NCBI GenBank assembly: GCA_902778455.1
Contig: CACYXR010000004.1
Location: 62,001 to 126,000 of the forward strand
Direction: 5' to 3'
Length of the DNA stretch: 64,000 nucleotides
Source of the DNA: an uncultured Selenomonadaceae bacterium
Lineage (GTDB): Bacteria > Bacillota > Negativicutes > Selenomonadales > Selenomonadaceae
Below, piece after piece: positions 1-9,266 of this stretch. The translations under genes and the position numbers were made by a program. A model generated the notes under the pieces. The model had not been told where the DNA came from, did not search any database, and worked only from the letters and a program-made list of their open reading frames with translations. Position 1 is the first letter of the stretch. Each line of letters starts with the position of its first letter.

Positions 1-347
1 ACGTTGACAGCCTTGACCGTCGCATCAGCGTCAGCAAGGATCTCGTTCTGCATCTTCATAGCCTCGAGCATCATCATGTTCTCGCCAGCCTTGACCTGCT
101 GTCCCTCTTTGACGAGGACTTTCAGGATCTTACCAGGCATCGGAGCGTTGATGGCATGCTCGCCAGCGCCAGCGGCCTTCGCAGCCGGAGCGGCCGGAGC
201 CGGGGCCGGAGCCGGAGCCGGGGCCGGAGCAGCAGCCGGAGCAGCAGCGCGCGGAGCAGCAGCTACCGGAGCAGCGGAACCGCCGACTTCCTCAACCTCA
301 ACAGCATAGGAACTTCCATTTACAGTAATGTTAAATTTTTTTGCCAC
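1..347 (-). CDS. mmdC: Biotin carboxyl carrier subunit of methylmalonyl-CoA decarboxylase (partial, 3' end off the left edge)
   Basis: Carries the biotin that shuttles CO2 between carboxyltransferase and the membrane Na+-pumping subunit of the decarboxylase. About 115 residues are visible. They comprise a short N-terminal beta segment, a linker of almost pure Ala and Pro (residues 25-60), then a biotinyl domain with the EAMKM motif; the biotinylated Lys is about residue 98. The start is GTG at 347, chosen because GGAGGG lies 7 bases upstream and the first residues (AKKFNITVNG) match the family. The last few residues of the domain lie beyond the window. It is the last visible gene of the propionate operon. 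The function is clear; the symbol follows the Veillonella naming and could differ in other schemes. Confidence 0.9.
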   Translation of the reverse strand, partial: MAKKFNITVNGSSYAVEVEEVGGSAAPVAAAPRAAAPAAAPAPAPAPAPAPAAPAAKAAGAGEHAINAPMPGKILKVLVKEGQQVKAGENMMMLEAMKMQNEILADADATVKAVN

Positions 348-391
348 TTGGATTCCCTCCAAAATTGTTATTTTTTATTTGAACGCGGGCA

Positions 392-417
392 CTGACCGCG
401 CCTTGCGGCACGGTCAG
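392..417 (-). other. Hairpin in the mmdA-mmdC gap
   Basis: CTGACCG and CGGTCAG form a 7-bp stem in the 128-bp gap between mmdA and the biotin carrier gene. No T-run follows in the direction of transcription, so it is not an obvious terminator. It could adjust stability or relative yield of the two cistrons. No small delta-subunit gene fits in this gap. Confidence 0.4.
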
Positions 418-475
418 GCCGCATCGTCCACAGAGATACACTGCTCTTCCGCTTTCGGCGGAAAAAGCTCGCCGA

Positions 476-2005
476 TTAAAGCGGAATGTTGCCGTGCTTC
501 TTCGCCGGACCGACTTCGCGCTTCGTAGCCAGCATGTTCAGGGACTGGATGATGCGCGGACGAGTCTCTTTCGGCTCGATGACATAGTCGACATAGCCGC
601 GCTCCGCAGCCTTGTACGGAGTAGCAAACTCGGCGACATAGTCCGCAGTCTTCTGATCCTTGTCCGGATCCTTGCGGAAGATGATGTTCGCAGCACCCGC
701 CGGGCCCATAACCGCGATCTCGGAAGACGGCCAGGCGATAACCTGATCCGCGCCAACTTCGCGGGAGCACATAGCGATGTAGGATCCGCCGTAAGACTTG
801 CGGAGGATAACCGTGATCTTGGGAACCGTAGCTTCGGAATACGCATAGAGCATCTTCGCGCCGTGGCGGATAATGCCCTTGTACTCCTGATCCGTGCCCG
901 GCAGGAAGCCCGGGACGTCGACGAGGTTCAGCAGAGGAATGTTGAACGCGTCGCAGAAACGGATGAAGCGCGAGCTCTTGTCGGAAGCGTCGACGTCGAG
1001 GCAGCCGGCCATGACGTTCGGCTGGTTCGCGATGATGCCGACCGTGCGGCCATCAAAGCGAGCGAAGCAGGTGATGATGTTCTTCGCGAAATGCTCATGC
1101 ACTTCGTAGAACTCGCCGTTGTCGGCGATCATCTTGATGACGTCCTTCATGTTGTACGGAGCATTCGGGTTGTCCGGAATGATCGTGTTCAGGCCTTCGT
1201 CCATACGGAGCGGGCTGTCGCCGGTCTCAACAAGCGGGGTCTCCTCCATGTTGTTGCTCGGCAGGAAGGAAAGCAGGTAACGGATCTGCTTGATGCAGTC
1301 CTCGTCGTTCTCAGCCGCGAAGTGCGCAACGCCGGAAACCGTGTTGTGCGTCATAGCGCCGCCGAGCTGCTCAGCCGTGATCTCCTCGCCGGTAACCGTC
1401 TTGATAACGGCCGGGCCGGTGATGAACATCTGGCTCGTGTTCTTGACCATGTAAATGAAGTCGGTGATAGCCGGGGAATAAACCGCGCCGCCGGCAGACG
1501 GACCCATGATTGCGGAAATCTGCGGAACAACGCCCGAAGCGGCCGTGTTGCGGAAGAAGATTCCGCCGTAGCCGGACAACGCGTCAACAGCTTCCTGGAT
1601 GCGGGCTCCGCCGGAGTCGTTCAGACCGACGCACGGAGCGCCCATCTTCATGGCGAGATCCTGGACTTTCCAGATCTTGTGCGCATGCTTCTCACCGAGG
1701 GAACCGCCCTCAACGGTGAAGTCCTGCGCGAACGCGTAAACGAGACGGCCGTCGACCGTGCCGTAGCCGCAGACAACGCCTTCGCCCGGGAGCTCTTTCT
1801 TGTCCTGGCCGAAGTTCACGCAGCGGTGGTGAACGAGAGCGTCGAGCTCGACGAAGGTGCCTTCGTCAAACAGGAGATCCAGACGCTCGTGGGCAGTCAG
1901 CTTGCCTTTGCTGTGCTGCTTCTCGATGGCTTTCTCTCCGCCGCCCATGCGGACGTGCTCGATTTTCTCCTTCGCCTGTTTGATTCTTTCCTGAACAGTA
2001 GCCAT
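476..2005 (-). CDS. mmdA: Methylmalonyl-CoA decarboxylase alpha subunit (carboxyltransferase)
   Basis: Transfers the carboxyl group of (S)-methylmalonyl-CoA to biotin on the carrier subunit, giving propionyl-CoA; the membrane subunit then decarboxylates carboxybiotin and pumps Na+. The 509 residues make a full-length acyl-CoA carboxyltransferase with two crotonase-like halves. The N-terminal half has the acyl-CoA-binding GGARIQEA segment; the C-terminal half has the VDVPGFLPG and GGSYIAM segments typical of biotin-dependent carboxyltransferases. The start is ATG with AGGAGG about 8 bases upstream (near 2015). The gene lies between the epimerase and the biotin carrier. The gene order and the absence of a separate biotin carboxylase favour decarboxylase over propionyl-CoA carboxylase. 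Confidence 0.92.
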   Translation of the reverse strand: MATVQERIKQAKEKIEHVRMGGGEKAIEKQHSKGKLTAHERLDLLFDEGTFVELDALVHHRCVNFGQDKKELPGEGVVCGYGTVDGRLVYAFAQDFTVEGGSLGEKHAHKIWKVQDLAMKMGAPCVGLNDSGGARIQEAVDALSGYGGIFFRNTAASGVVPQISAIMGPSAGGAVYSPAITDFIYMVKNTSQMFITGPAVIKTVTGEEITAEQLGGAMTHNTVSGVAHFAAENDEDCIKQIRYLLSFLPSNNMEETPLVETGDSPLRMDEGLNTIIPDNPNAPYNMKDVIKMIADNGEFYEVHEHFAKNIITCFARFDGRTVGIIANQPNVMAGCLDVDASDKSSRFIRFCDAFNIPLLNLVDVPGFLPGTDQEYKGIIRHGAKMLYAYSEATVPKITVILRKSYGGSYIAMCSREVGADQVIAWPSSEIAVMGPAGAANIIFRKDPDKDQKTADYVAEFATPYKAAERGYVDYVIEPKETRPRIIQSLNMLATKREVGPAKKHGNIPL

Positions 2006-2148
2006 ATTCTACCTCCTAAAGGGTATTATATTTTGGTAAAGATTACCCAAGCTCTATTTTGCACGATAATCAAATTTTTTGCAAGCTTTTTCTGAAAAAT
2101 ATTTGAAAAAACCTTGAAAAAACTTCCGAAAAAAATGAATTCCAAGAA

Positions 2149-2191
2149 CCAATCATACCCCATAGCCGTCTTCCGGTATGGGGCATGATGG
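2149..2191 (-). other. Intra-operon hairpin between epimerase and mmdA
   Basis: Two 15-16-base arms pair with one bulge. One pair is a G-U wobble only in the minus-strand RNA, so the fold favours the operon transcript. The run of T nearest downstream on that strand is about 15 bases away, so efficient termination is doubtful. Partial attenuation or RNA processing ahead of mmdA is possible. The rest of the 270-bp gap is AT-rich and shows no gene. Confidence 0.45.
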
Positions 2192-2277
2192 TTTTTATTC
2201 AGTTTTCCCAACGATTTTCGCTTCCCGAAGCGCACCTATTGCTTGCAGCACGGCACATCTTCTTTTGGCGATGAATC

Positions 2278-2718
2278 TCAGTAAGCCTCGCGCTTGTCGC
2301 GGAGCTCGCAGATTTCGAGCAGGATGCCGCCCGTGGATTTCGGGTGGATGAACGCAATGTCCGCTCCGCCAGCACCGCGGCGAGCCTTCTTGTCAATCAT
2401 CTTGACGCCCTTCTCCTGGAGTTCCTCAATAGCTGCATCGATGTTGTCAACGCGCAGCGCGACGTGCTGAATGCCGCCCTTGCCGCCGTTGCCTTCCATC
2501 CACTTCGCAATCGGGCTGTCCGGAGCCGTCGCGACCAGAAGCTCAACCTGGCTGCCATTCCACATCGGATGGAACACCGTCGTAACCTTCTGCTCGGCAA
2601 CCGTCTCTTTGCCGCTGCAGGGAACGCCCATGCACTCCGCCCAGAACTTGCTGCCCTCATCGAGATCGGCACAGGCCACGCCAAGATGGTCTACGCCCAG
2701 AACGTGAAACTTACTCAT
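2278..2718 (-). CDS. mce: Methylmalonyl-CoA epimerase
   Basis: Interconverts (R)- and (S)-methylmalonyl-CoA, linking the mutase product to the decarboxylase. It has 146 residues in the glyoxalase/VOC fold with two beta-alpha-beta-beta-beta repeats. Expected metal ligands are visible: His in VDHLGVAC near residue 10, His in GGIQHVALRV near residue 86, and Glu in GILLEICE near the C-terminus. The frame is open 87 bases further upstream, but the start at 2718 is preferred: it has GGAGG 7 bases upstream and begins MSKFHVLG like other family members. The gene sits between meaB and mmdA in the operon. Confidence 0.93.
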   Translation of the reverse strand: MSKFHVLGVDHLGVACADLDEGSKFWAECMGVPCSGKETVAEQKVTTVFHPMWNGSQVELLVATAPDSPIAKWMEGNGGKGGIQHVALRVDNIDAAIEELQEKGVKMIDKKARRGAGGADIAFIHPKSTGGILLEICELRDKREAY

Positions 2719-2801
2719 GTGAAAACCTCCCATTTTATTTTTATTTTTGGAACAGCCATCAGCATTAGGCTGTATGGCCATTTTCCATCCACGGTGTTTT
2801 C

Positions 2802-3743
2802 TCATTTCAGCATACTCTCCATAACACCATTGACTACCGTATACGGATCGGTCTTGCGCGATTTGATTTCCTCAACGTATCCGTCGATTTTCCCGCTGTC
2901 CACGAGTTTATGGCGCACATACTGGCCGATCTTAGCGTCAAGAAGATCCAACATCTCATTCTTCGCCCGCTCGGTACGCCTTACAGTCAACTGCCCGTTT
3001 TCCTCGATATGTGTCCGATGCTTGTGGAACGTATCGACAACTTCCGTTATGCCGATGTTCTGGTTCGCAACCGCTTTCAGGATCGGCGGCCGCCAATCCT
3101 TCATCACGCCGTCCAGATCGAGCATCATATTTAGCTCGGTCTGGAGCTTGTCAGCTCCGTCGTGGTCGGCCTTGTTGATCGTGAAAATATCGCCGATCTC
3201 CAAAATACCGGCCTTGATCGCCTGAATATCGTCGCCCATGCCGGGGATCAGGACAACCATCGTCGTGTCCGCCGCTTTCACGATGTCGACTTCGGACTGG
3301 CCTACGCCGACCGTTTCAACAAAAATGACGTCCACGCCGAAAGCATCCATGACCTTGACGGCGTCCGCTGTCTTGTGCGAGAGTCCTCCGAGGCTGCCGC
3401 GTGTTCCCATGCTGCGGATGAATACGCCTTCATCCATCGCAAGGTCGTTCATGCGGATACGGTCACCGAGAATCGCGCCGCCAGAGAACGGGCTTGTCGG
3501 GTCAATTGCTATGATGCCAACTGTTTTTCCGCGCGAGCGGAACTCTTTTGCAAGTTTGTCGGTAAGCGTGCTCTTTCCCGCGCCTGGTGGGCCCGTGATG
3601 CCGAGGACATACGCGTTGCCTGTATGCGGGTAAAGCTGCTTCATAATATCAGTCGCGTTCTCACGCTCGTTTTCAATAGCCGTGATAGCCTTCGCCAGCG
3701 CAAGACGGTTACCCTTCAGGACTTCATCAGCTATGTTCTCCAT
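2802..3743 (-). CDS. meaB: Methylmalonyl-CoA mutase-associated G-protein chaperone
   Basis: A SIMIBI-class GTPase that protects and reloads the B12 cofactor of methylmalonyl-CoA mutase. It has 313 residues with Walker A GPPGAGKST near residue 52, an aspartate-rich Mg site (IAIDPTSPFSGGA) and a nucleotide-specificity NKAD motif. A TTG codon at 3764 is in frame, but ATG at 3743 has AAGGTGG 8 bases upstream and is preferred. It follows the mutase small subunit directly, as expected for its client. Function is firm from motifs and context. Confidence 0.93.
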   Translation of the reverse strand: MENIADEVLKGNRLALAKAITAIENERENATDIMKQLYPHTGNAYVLGITGPPGAGKSTLTDKLAKEFRSRGKTVGIIAIDPTSPFSGGAILGDRIRMNDLAMDEGVFIRSMGTRGSLGGLSHKTADAVKVMDAFGVDVIFVETVGVGQSEVDIVKAADTTMVVLIPGMGDDIQAIKAGILEIGDIFTINKADHDGADKLQTELNMMLDLDGVMKDWRPPILKAVANQNIGITEVVDTFHKHRTHIEENGQLTVRRTERAKNEMLDLLDAKIGQYVRHKLVDSGKIDGYVEEIKSRKTDPYTVVNGVMESMLK

Positions 3744-3823
3744 AATCTGCACCACCTTTAACAATATAAAGGTTTGCCCTCAATGAAATGAATTCAAAGA
3801 GGGCAAATCCTTACTGCTGCAAA

Positions 3824-4216
3824 TTATTTCTTCACGTTCTCGTTAATGAACTTAACGATGTCGCCAGTCGGGGTACCCGGAGTGAATACCTCAGCGATGC
3901 CGGCCTCTTTCAGAGCCGGGATATCGCCGTCAGGAATGACGCCGCCGCCGATGATCAGGGTGTCTTTCATGCCCTTCTCACGGACGAGGTTAACAACTTT
4001 CGGGAAGAGGTGCGGATGCGCACCGGAAAGGATGCTCATCGCAACAACATTGACGTCCTCATCGGCAGCAGCCTGAGCGATCTGCTCCGGCGTCTGACGG
4101 AGACCCGTGTAGATAACCTCAAAACCGGCATCGCGCAGAGCGCGAGCGACAACCTTGGCGCCACGATCATGACCATCCAGACCAGGCTTAGCAACTAAAA
4201 CTCTGATTTTATCCAT
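3824..4216 (-). CDS. Methylmalonyl-CoA mutase, cobalamin-binding small subunit
   Basis: A stand-alone B12-binding domain of 130 residues that pairs with the large subunit encoded upstream to isomerise succinyl-CoA and methylmalonyl-CoA. The base-on B12 signature is complete: DGHDRG (DxHxxG) near residue 14, then SxL in AMSILSG and the glycine pair in IIGGGVIP. The start ATG is preceded by GGAGGG. The domain is usually the C-terminal part of a single chain in proteobacteria. Here it is a separate gene about 95 bp after the large subunit. Confidence 0.95.
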   Translation of the reverse strand: MDKIRVLVAKPGLDGHDRGAKVVARALRDAGFEVIYTGLRQTPEQIAQAAADEDVNVVAMSILSGAHPHLFPKVVNLVREKGMKDTLIIGGGVIPDGDIPALKEAGIAEVFTPGTPTGDIVKFINENVKK

Positions 4217-4311
4217 TATTTTATTCCCTCCAACTTAGATTCAGCTTCGTGCGCGTACGTTCCGCGCACTAGGCATTTGCAAAAACTCGAGTTGAGAAAC
4301 CGGGCCTGAAA

Positions 4312-5991
4312 TTACAGGCTGACATGAGCCTCATAGAGACCGAAGACTTCGCGCATGACGTTGCAGATTTCGCCGAGCGTAGCATACGTCTTGACAGCCT
4401 TCAGGATATGCGGCATGAGGTTCTCGCTCTCGTCCTTCTTGCAAGCTTCCTTCAATTCCGCAAGAGCAGCCTTGACAGCCTCGTTGTCGCGGCCCTTGGT
4501 CATCTTGTTGATCGGCTTGCCGGCCTTCAGGTCAGCCAGCTTCTTGCACTGCTCAACGCCGACGGAAGCATCAACCTTCAGGAGGCCCTTAGGCGGCTCT
4601 TCTTCCTGAGTGTACTCGTTGACGCCGACGATGATGCGGCGCTTGTTCTCGACGTCCATCTGCCACTTGTAAGCCGAATCCTGGATTTCCTTCTGGATGT
4701 AGCCCTTCTCGATAGCAGCAACGGCGCCGCCGAGCTCGTCGATCTTCTTGATGTAATCCCAAGCTTCCTTCTCGATGCGGTCGGTCATAGCCTCTACATA
4801 GTAGGAGCCAGCCAGCGGATCGATGACGTCGGCCAGGCCGCTCTCGTTCGCGACAATCTGCTGCGTGCGAAGAGCGATGGTAACGGACTCGGTCGTCGGC
4901 AGAGCCAGCGCCTCATCCTTGGAGTTCGTGTGGAGGGACTGCGTGCCGCCCATGACAGCTGCTGCCGTCTGGAGAGCAACGCGGACGATGTTGTTGTTCG
5001 GCTGCTGCGCCGTCAGCATCGAGCCAGCCGTCTGGGTGTGAACGCGGAGCATCATGGATTTCGGCTTCTGCGCACCGAAGCGCTCCTTCATGACTTTCGC
5101 CCAGACGCGGCGGGAAGCACGGAACTTCGCGACCTCTTCGAGAACGTTGTTGTGAGCGTTCCAGAAGAAGGACAGACGGCCCGCGAAATCGTCGACGTTC
5201 ATGCCAGCCTTGATAGCGGCGTCGACGTAAGCGATACCATCGGCGATCGTGAAAGCGATTTCCTGCGAAGCGGTGGAACCAGCCTCACGGATATGATAAC
5301 CGGAGATCGAGATCGTGTTCCACTTCGGAACGTTCTTCGAGCAATACTCGAAGATGTTCGTGATGATACGCATGGACGGCTTCGGCGGGAAGATGTACGT
5401 GCCGCGGGCAGCATACTCTTTCAGGATATCATTCTGGATCGTGCCGCGCAGCTGGTCAGCCGGAACGCCCTGCTCCTCAGCAACAGCGATGTACATGCAG
5501 AGGAGGACGGACGCCGGAGCGTTGATCGTCATCGAAGTCGAAACCTTGCCAAGATCGATCTGGTCGAACAGGACTTCCATATCGGCCAGGGAGTCGATGG
5601 CAACGCCGACCTTGCCGACCTCGCCCTCGGAGATCGGATCATCGGAGTCATAACCAATCTGCGTCGGAAGATCGAAAGCGCAGGAAAGGCCCGTGCCGCC
5701 GTTCGCGATCAGATAACGATAACGCTCGTTGGAAGCCTTAGCCGTCGAGAAGCCGGCATACATACGCATGGTCCAGAAACGGCCGCGATACATGGTCGGC
5801 TGAACGCCGCGCGTGAACGGATACTGACCGGGGAAGCCGATCTTTTCATTGTACTCGTCTGCGCCCGCAACATCCAGCGGCGTGTAGAGACGCTGCTCCG
5901 GCAGATGCTTGCGCTCCGGAGTCTTCTCGATAGCTTTCGCTACGGCAGCTTCGTACTTTTCGAGTTCAGCTTTGATCTTTTCATTGCTCAT
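4312..5991 (-). CDS. Methylmalonyl-CoA mutase, large (substrate-binding) subunit
   Basis: The TIM-barrel half of adenosylcobalamin-dependent methylmalonyl-CoA mutase, 559 residues. It converts succinyl-CoA to (R)-methylmalonyl-CoA in propionate formation. Visible family segments are [20 protein letters not shown] near residue 57, the [17 protein letters not shown] stretch, and the [16 protein letters not shown] segment, which includes a conserved active-site His. It ends before any B12-binding motif, which is supplied by the next gene. ATG start with GGAGGG 10 bases upstream. The gene lies between the CoA transferase and the small subunit. Confidence 0.95.
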   Translation of the reverse strand: MSNEKIKAELEKYEAAVAKAIEKTPERKHLPEQRLYTPLDVAGADEYNEKIGFPGQYPFTRGVQPTMYRGRFWTMRMYAGFSTAKASNERYRYLIANGGTGLSCAFDLPTQIGYDSDDPISEGEVGKVGVAIDSLADMEVLFDQIDLGKVSTSMTINAPASVLLCMYIAVAEEQGVPADQLRGTIQNDILKEYAARGTYIFPPKPSMRIITNIFEYCSKNVPKWNTISISGYHIREAGSTASQEIAFTIADGIAYVDAAIKAGMNVDDFAGRLSFFWNAHNNVLEEVAKFRASRRVWAKVMKERFGAQKPKSMMLRVHTQTAGSMLTAQQPNNNIVRVALQTAAAVMGGTQSLHTNSKDEALALPTTESVTIALRTQQIVANESGLADVIDPLAGSYYVEAMTDRIEKEAWDYIKKIDELGGAVAAIEKGYIQKEIQDSAYKWQMDVENKRRIIVGVNEYTQEEEPPKGLLKVDASVGVEQCKKLADLKAGKPINKMTKGRDNEAVKAALAELKEACKKDESENLMPHILKAVKTYATLGEICNVMREVFGLYEAHVSL

Positions 5992-6062
5992 AATGGGTTT
6001 ACCCTCCTATTTTTATTTGTTCGCCAATAACAACTGATGAATTATCTACGAGTTTGTGACTC

Positions 6063-7592
6063 TTATTTAACCTTCATCGAGCCGGTCTCGGCGAGCCTTA
6101 CATGGAACGACAGGGCTTCCTTGAGGATGTGCGGCGTATGCGCAACGCCTTTCTCCATGGTCGCCTTGAGAGCGCGATCATAGTAGTCCTGCAGAAGCGG
6201 ACGATACTCGGGGTTCGCGCAGTTGTTGATGATGAGTTTCGCGCGCTCGCGCGGGCAAACGCCGCGGAGATCCGCAACGCCCTGCTCGGTGACGATGGCA
6301 TCGACAACCTGCTGGCCGTGATCGACGTGCGAAACCATCGGGACAATCGAGGAGATGTCGCCGTTCTTCGCCGTGGACTGGGTCAGGAAGATGGTCAGAT
6401 AACCGTTGCGGGCAAAGTCGCCCGAACCGCCGATACCGTTCATCATACGGGTACCGTTGACAAGAGTCGAGTTGATGTTGCCGTAAATGTCGGCCTCGAT
6501 CGCCGTGTTCATCGCGATGACGCCAAGGCGGCGAACGACTTCCGGGTTGTTGGAGATTTCCTCCGGACGAAGCATGATCTTCTTCTTGTACTTCTCGATG
6601 TTCTCGTAGAAGCGCTTCTGTCCTTCCGGCGACGGGGTCAGGGAAGTGCCGGACGCGAAGTCGAGCTTGCCGGCGTCGATCATGTCGAAGATGCCGTCCT
6701 GGATAACCTCGGTGTAAACCGTCAGGTGCTCATACTTCGAATTGACGAAACCGGAGAGAGCCGCGTTCGCGACGTTGCCGACGCCGGACTGGAGCGGCAG
6801 CAGGTTCTGAGGCATACGGCCTGCCTTGACCTCGCCATCCAGGAAGTCGATGAGGTTGCCCGCCATCTTCTTCGCGACGTCGTCCACCGCTGCCAGCGGA
6901 CGAACCTTATCGGTCACATCCGACGGAACGATGTACTTGATTTTCGCCGGATCGCACGGAATGAACGGCGTGCCGATGCGAGTGTCGGGCCGGACAACCG
7001 GGATCGGGAGACGGTACGGAGGATCGAGAGGAACGTAGATATCGTGCATTCCCTCGAGAGCCAACGGCTGGGAGGTATTGACCTCAACGATGACAACATC
7101 CGCAGTCTGGACATAGGACGGAGCATTGCCGACGGAAGTCGTCGGAATGATGTTGCCCTCTTCCGTGATCGCGGCGGCCTCGACGATGGCAACGTCAATC
7201 TTGTTGCCTTTCATGAAGCCATAGCGGGCCATCTGCGCCGAGGCGCTCAAATCGAGATCGCAGTACGAAATCTCGCCCGTGTTGATTGCCTTCTGTATGT
7301 CCTTGTTCGTCTGGTAAGGCATACGGAAATCGATGCCCTTGACCGCTGCCAATTCGCCGTCAAGCTCAGGGCCTACAGAAGCGCCGGTCCAAAGATTGAT
7401 TTTGAACGGTGTCTTCTTCATGCGCTCAGCCAAAGCGTGCGGGACAGCCTTCGGATATCCGGACGGCGTAAAGCCGCTCGTACCGATGCTCATTCCCGGC
7501 TTGATAAACTCGGCGGCCTCTTCAGCCGTTACGATCTTATCCTGCAGAGCTTTGTTCCGAACGCGATCAAGAATGTCGTTCTTTCCAACCAT
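6063..7592 (-). CDS. Succinyl-CoA:acetate/propionate CoA transferase (acetyl-CoA hydrolase/transferase family)
   Basis: Moves CoA between propionyl-CoA (or acetyl-CoA) and succinate, closing the propionate cycle without spending ATP. It has 509 residues and both halves of a class I CoA transferase of the acetyl-CoA hydrolase type. The likely catalytic Glu is in YTEVIQDG, and the glycine-rich NGIGGSGDFARNG segment is typical of succinate-using members. First gene of the propionate operon, 150 bp downstream of a consensus-like promoter. Whether acetate or propionate is the main acceptor cannot be read from the sequence; the operon points to propionate. Confidence 0.9.
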   Translation of the reverse strand: MVGKNDILDRVRNKALQDKIVTAEEAAEFIKPGMSIGTSGFTPSGYPKAVPHALAERMKKTPFKINLWTGASVGPELDGELAAVKGIDFRMPYQTNKDIQKAINTGEISYCDLDLSASAQMARYGFMKGNKIDVAIVEAAAITEEGNIIPTTSVGNAPSYVQTADVVIVEVNTSQPLALEGMHDIYVPLDPPYRLPIPVVRPDTRIGTPFIPCDPAKIKYIVPSDVTDKVRPLAAVDDVAKKMAGNLIDFLDGEVKAGRMPQNLLPLQSGVGNVANAALSGFVNSKYEHLTVYTEVIQDGIFDMIDAGKLDFASGTSLTPSPEGQKRFYENIEKYKKKIMLRPEEISNNPEVVRRLGVIAMNTAIEADIYGNINSTLVNGTRMMNGIGGSGDFARNGYLTIFLTQSTAKNGDISSIVPMVSHVDHGQQVVDAIVTEQGVADLRGVCPRERAKLIINNCANPEYRPLLQDYYDRALKATMEKGVAHTPHILKEALSFHVRLAETGSMKVK

Positions 7593-7745
7593 TAAAAAAC
7601 CTCCTTTAATTTACGACCGTGAAGGCCGTTATTTTGACGCCTGATATGCCGCCTTCCCTTCCGGCTGTCCGATTACTCGCATCTGTCGGAACCCCGAAAA
7701 AGAAGCTTCAGCAACACATTCGTGCGTCAATTTCTTCCGGCTATT

Positions 7746-7774
7746 AGTGTACCACTTTGGGCGCTCATAGTCAA
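7746..7774 (-). promoter_or_regulatory. Sigma-70-type promoter of the propionate operon
   Basis: On the minus strand, TTGACT (7769-7774) and TACACT (7746-7751) are 17 bp apart. This leaves a leader of about 145 bases to the CoA transferase. The leader is too short for a cobalamin riboswitch and shows no conserved B12-box that I can recognise, although the operon depends on B12. Confidence 0.75.
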
Positions 7775-7904
7775 GTAATTCGACCTACTTTCCTTCGTGT
7801 TTTTCGACAATTCCCGCAAAACGGACACTTGTTTTTCTCAAGCAGCCCGTCCGCCATATATGGACATTTTGAGGAGTTCCATACACAAAAAATCACAATA
7901 TATC

Positions 7905-7952
7905 GTTTTTAGAGAAAATGGAGAAACTGCTTGGAAATTGCAGTTTCTCCAT
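7905..7952 (-). terminator. Rho-independent terminator of the folC/O-antigen ligase unit
   Basis: A perfect 13-bp stem (7918-7930 with 7940-7952) around a 9-base loop is followed on the minus strand by TTTTCTC. It lies 37 bp after the O-antigen ligase stop codon. The 396-bp gap 7593-7988 otherwise holds only the promoter and leader of the propionate operon. Confidence 0.8.
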
Positions 7953-7988
7953 CGTTTTCAGAAGCTTTATGCAGCAGCGGTTAGGTCT

Positions 7989-9266
7989 TTACTCCTGCGT
8001 TTTTGCGGTTTGATTTTCTGTTCCTGCGCCGCGCGCTGCCATAGCAAGCGCGCAGCCCATCCAGAGCAACATAGAAGTCGGGATATTGAACACCACATCG
8101 TCCGTCAGGCCGCCCAAGGCAACGGAAACGAGCGCCAACGCAGCGCCAAGCTCGAACTTTTGCACGAACAGGCTCTCCTCTTTCCCCGCCGACAAAAACG
8201 CGGTGAGCATCGTGCCGAAAAAGAACCAGAAATACGCGGCGGCGCCGATGACGCCGATTTCCGCCGCGTAGTTCAGGTACATGTTGTGCGCGTGATAAAT
8301 GATTACCGCAGGATCATTGATATAGAAATCATATTCCGGATACACGAACCGGAACGCGCCCCACCCGATGCCCAGGATCGGATGATCGAGAATCATCGCG
8401 GCCGAACTTTCCCAAATCGCCAGCCGCATCTCCGAGGACGTGTCAATCTTCGTGAACACGGAAAGCAGACGTTCCGCCAGCATCGGATCGACAAGCAGCG
8501 TAACGCCCCCGAGCGCCACGCATCCCAACAACACGCGCCGATCCTTCACCAAGCCATACCCCGCCAGTGTCAGCATCACCGCAAAACACGCGCCGCGCGC
8601 ATACGTCATGACCAGGCACGTAGCAAGGGCCGCTATCGCAACGCCCAAGCGCAGCCGCTTATTTTCATTCTCTGCACGGATAAAAAACGCAAACGTCATC
8701 GCAATCGCTTCGCCCAGATATCCGGCAAAGATATTCGGGTTTTCCCAAGTCGAGAATACGCGCTTTTTCAGTTCGGGAAAAGCTTCGGCGTCCACCCATT
8801 TCATATCGGCGATGTCGATGCCGAACGAGAACTGGTAAAAACCGTAAATAACGGCAAGAGCCGCCGACCATGCCATTGCCTTCAGTACACCCCGAAGCTG
8901 TTCTTCCGTCCTGAGCGTCTGTCCCGCCAGAAAATAAGTGAACGCATAGGAGCCGACCAGCACGCGGTAATTGTAAACGCTGAAGGCCGGGTCGGGAGAG
9001 ACTGCGATAGAAGCCGCCCCAAACAGGATAAAAATAAAGATTGGCACATCATAGGGCAGCCTGCGGAAATGGAAATCCGGATCGCAGATCCAGCGCCGAA
9101 TCCACAAGACAACGCCGATAATCAATGCGATAATTGCCAGATTCGGCGATATCGAGATCAGGAACGCCTCCGCACAGAGCGCGTAGTAGCATTGCTTTTC
9201 CATGGAGCGCTGACGGCTTTGCAGTTTTTTCTGCTCAATGATGCTCATCGTTTCCGATTCCTGCAT
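7989..9266 (-). CDS. O-antigen ligase family membrane protein
   Basis: A polytopic inner-membrane protein of 425 residues with about ten hydrophobic segments and a larger loop in the last third. That loop contains HNMYLNYAAEIG, the Wzy_C/O-antigen ligase signature region. Family members join O-antigen or other glycans to lipid A-core, or polymerise them, in the periplasm. The reading frame opens at 9293, but ATG at 9266 has AGGAGG 9 bases upstream. It overlaps the end of folC by 32 bp, suggesting translational coupling. Ligase and polymerase cannot be told apart by sequence alone. Its presence supports an LPS-bearing diderm cell. Confidence 0.8.
   Translation of the reverse strand: MQESETMSIIEQKKLQSRQRSMEKQCYYALCAEAFLISISPNLAIIALIIGVVLWIRRWICDPDFHFRRLPYDVPIFIFILFGAASIAVSPDPAFSVYNYRVLVGSYAFTYFLAGQTLRTEEQLRGVLKAMAWSAALAVIYGFYQFSFGIDIADMKWVDAEAFPELKKRVFSTWENPNIFAGYLGEAIAMTFAFFIRAENENKRLRLGVAIAALATCLVMTYARGACFAVMLTLAGYGLVKDRRVLLGCVALGGVTLLVDPMLAERLLSVFTKIDTSSEMRLAIWESSAAMILDHPILGIGWGAFRFVYPEYDFYINDPAVIIYHAHNMYLNYAAEIGVIGAAAYFWFFFGTMLTAFLSAGKEESLFVQKFELGAALALVSVALGGLTDDVVFNIPTSMLLWMGCALAMAARGAGTENQTAKTQE

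Noticed and set aside
494-2095. 533-codon open frame on the plus strand opposite mmdA
   Set aside because: Mirror of a real carboxyltransferase gene; low-complexity Arg/Val/Asp-rich product and no ribosome site.
2149-2191. Rho-independent terminator ending the propionate operon before mmdA
   Set aside because: On the transcribed strand the T-run is not adjacent to the stem, and mmdA has no promoter I could identify in the gap.
4324-6030. 568-codon open frame opposite the mutase large subunit
   Set aside because: Antisense shadow of a fully recognisable gene; product has no known pattern.
7593-7745. Possible cobalamin riboswitch before the B12-dependent operon
   Set aside because: The leader is only about 145 bases and lacks a recognisable B12 box or the long multi-helix core.
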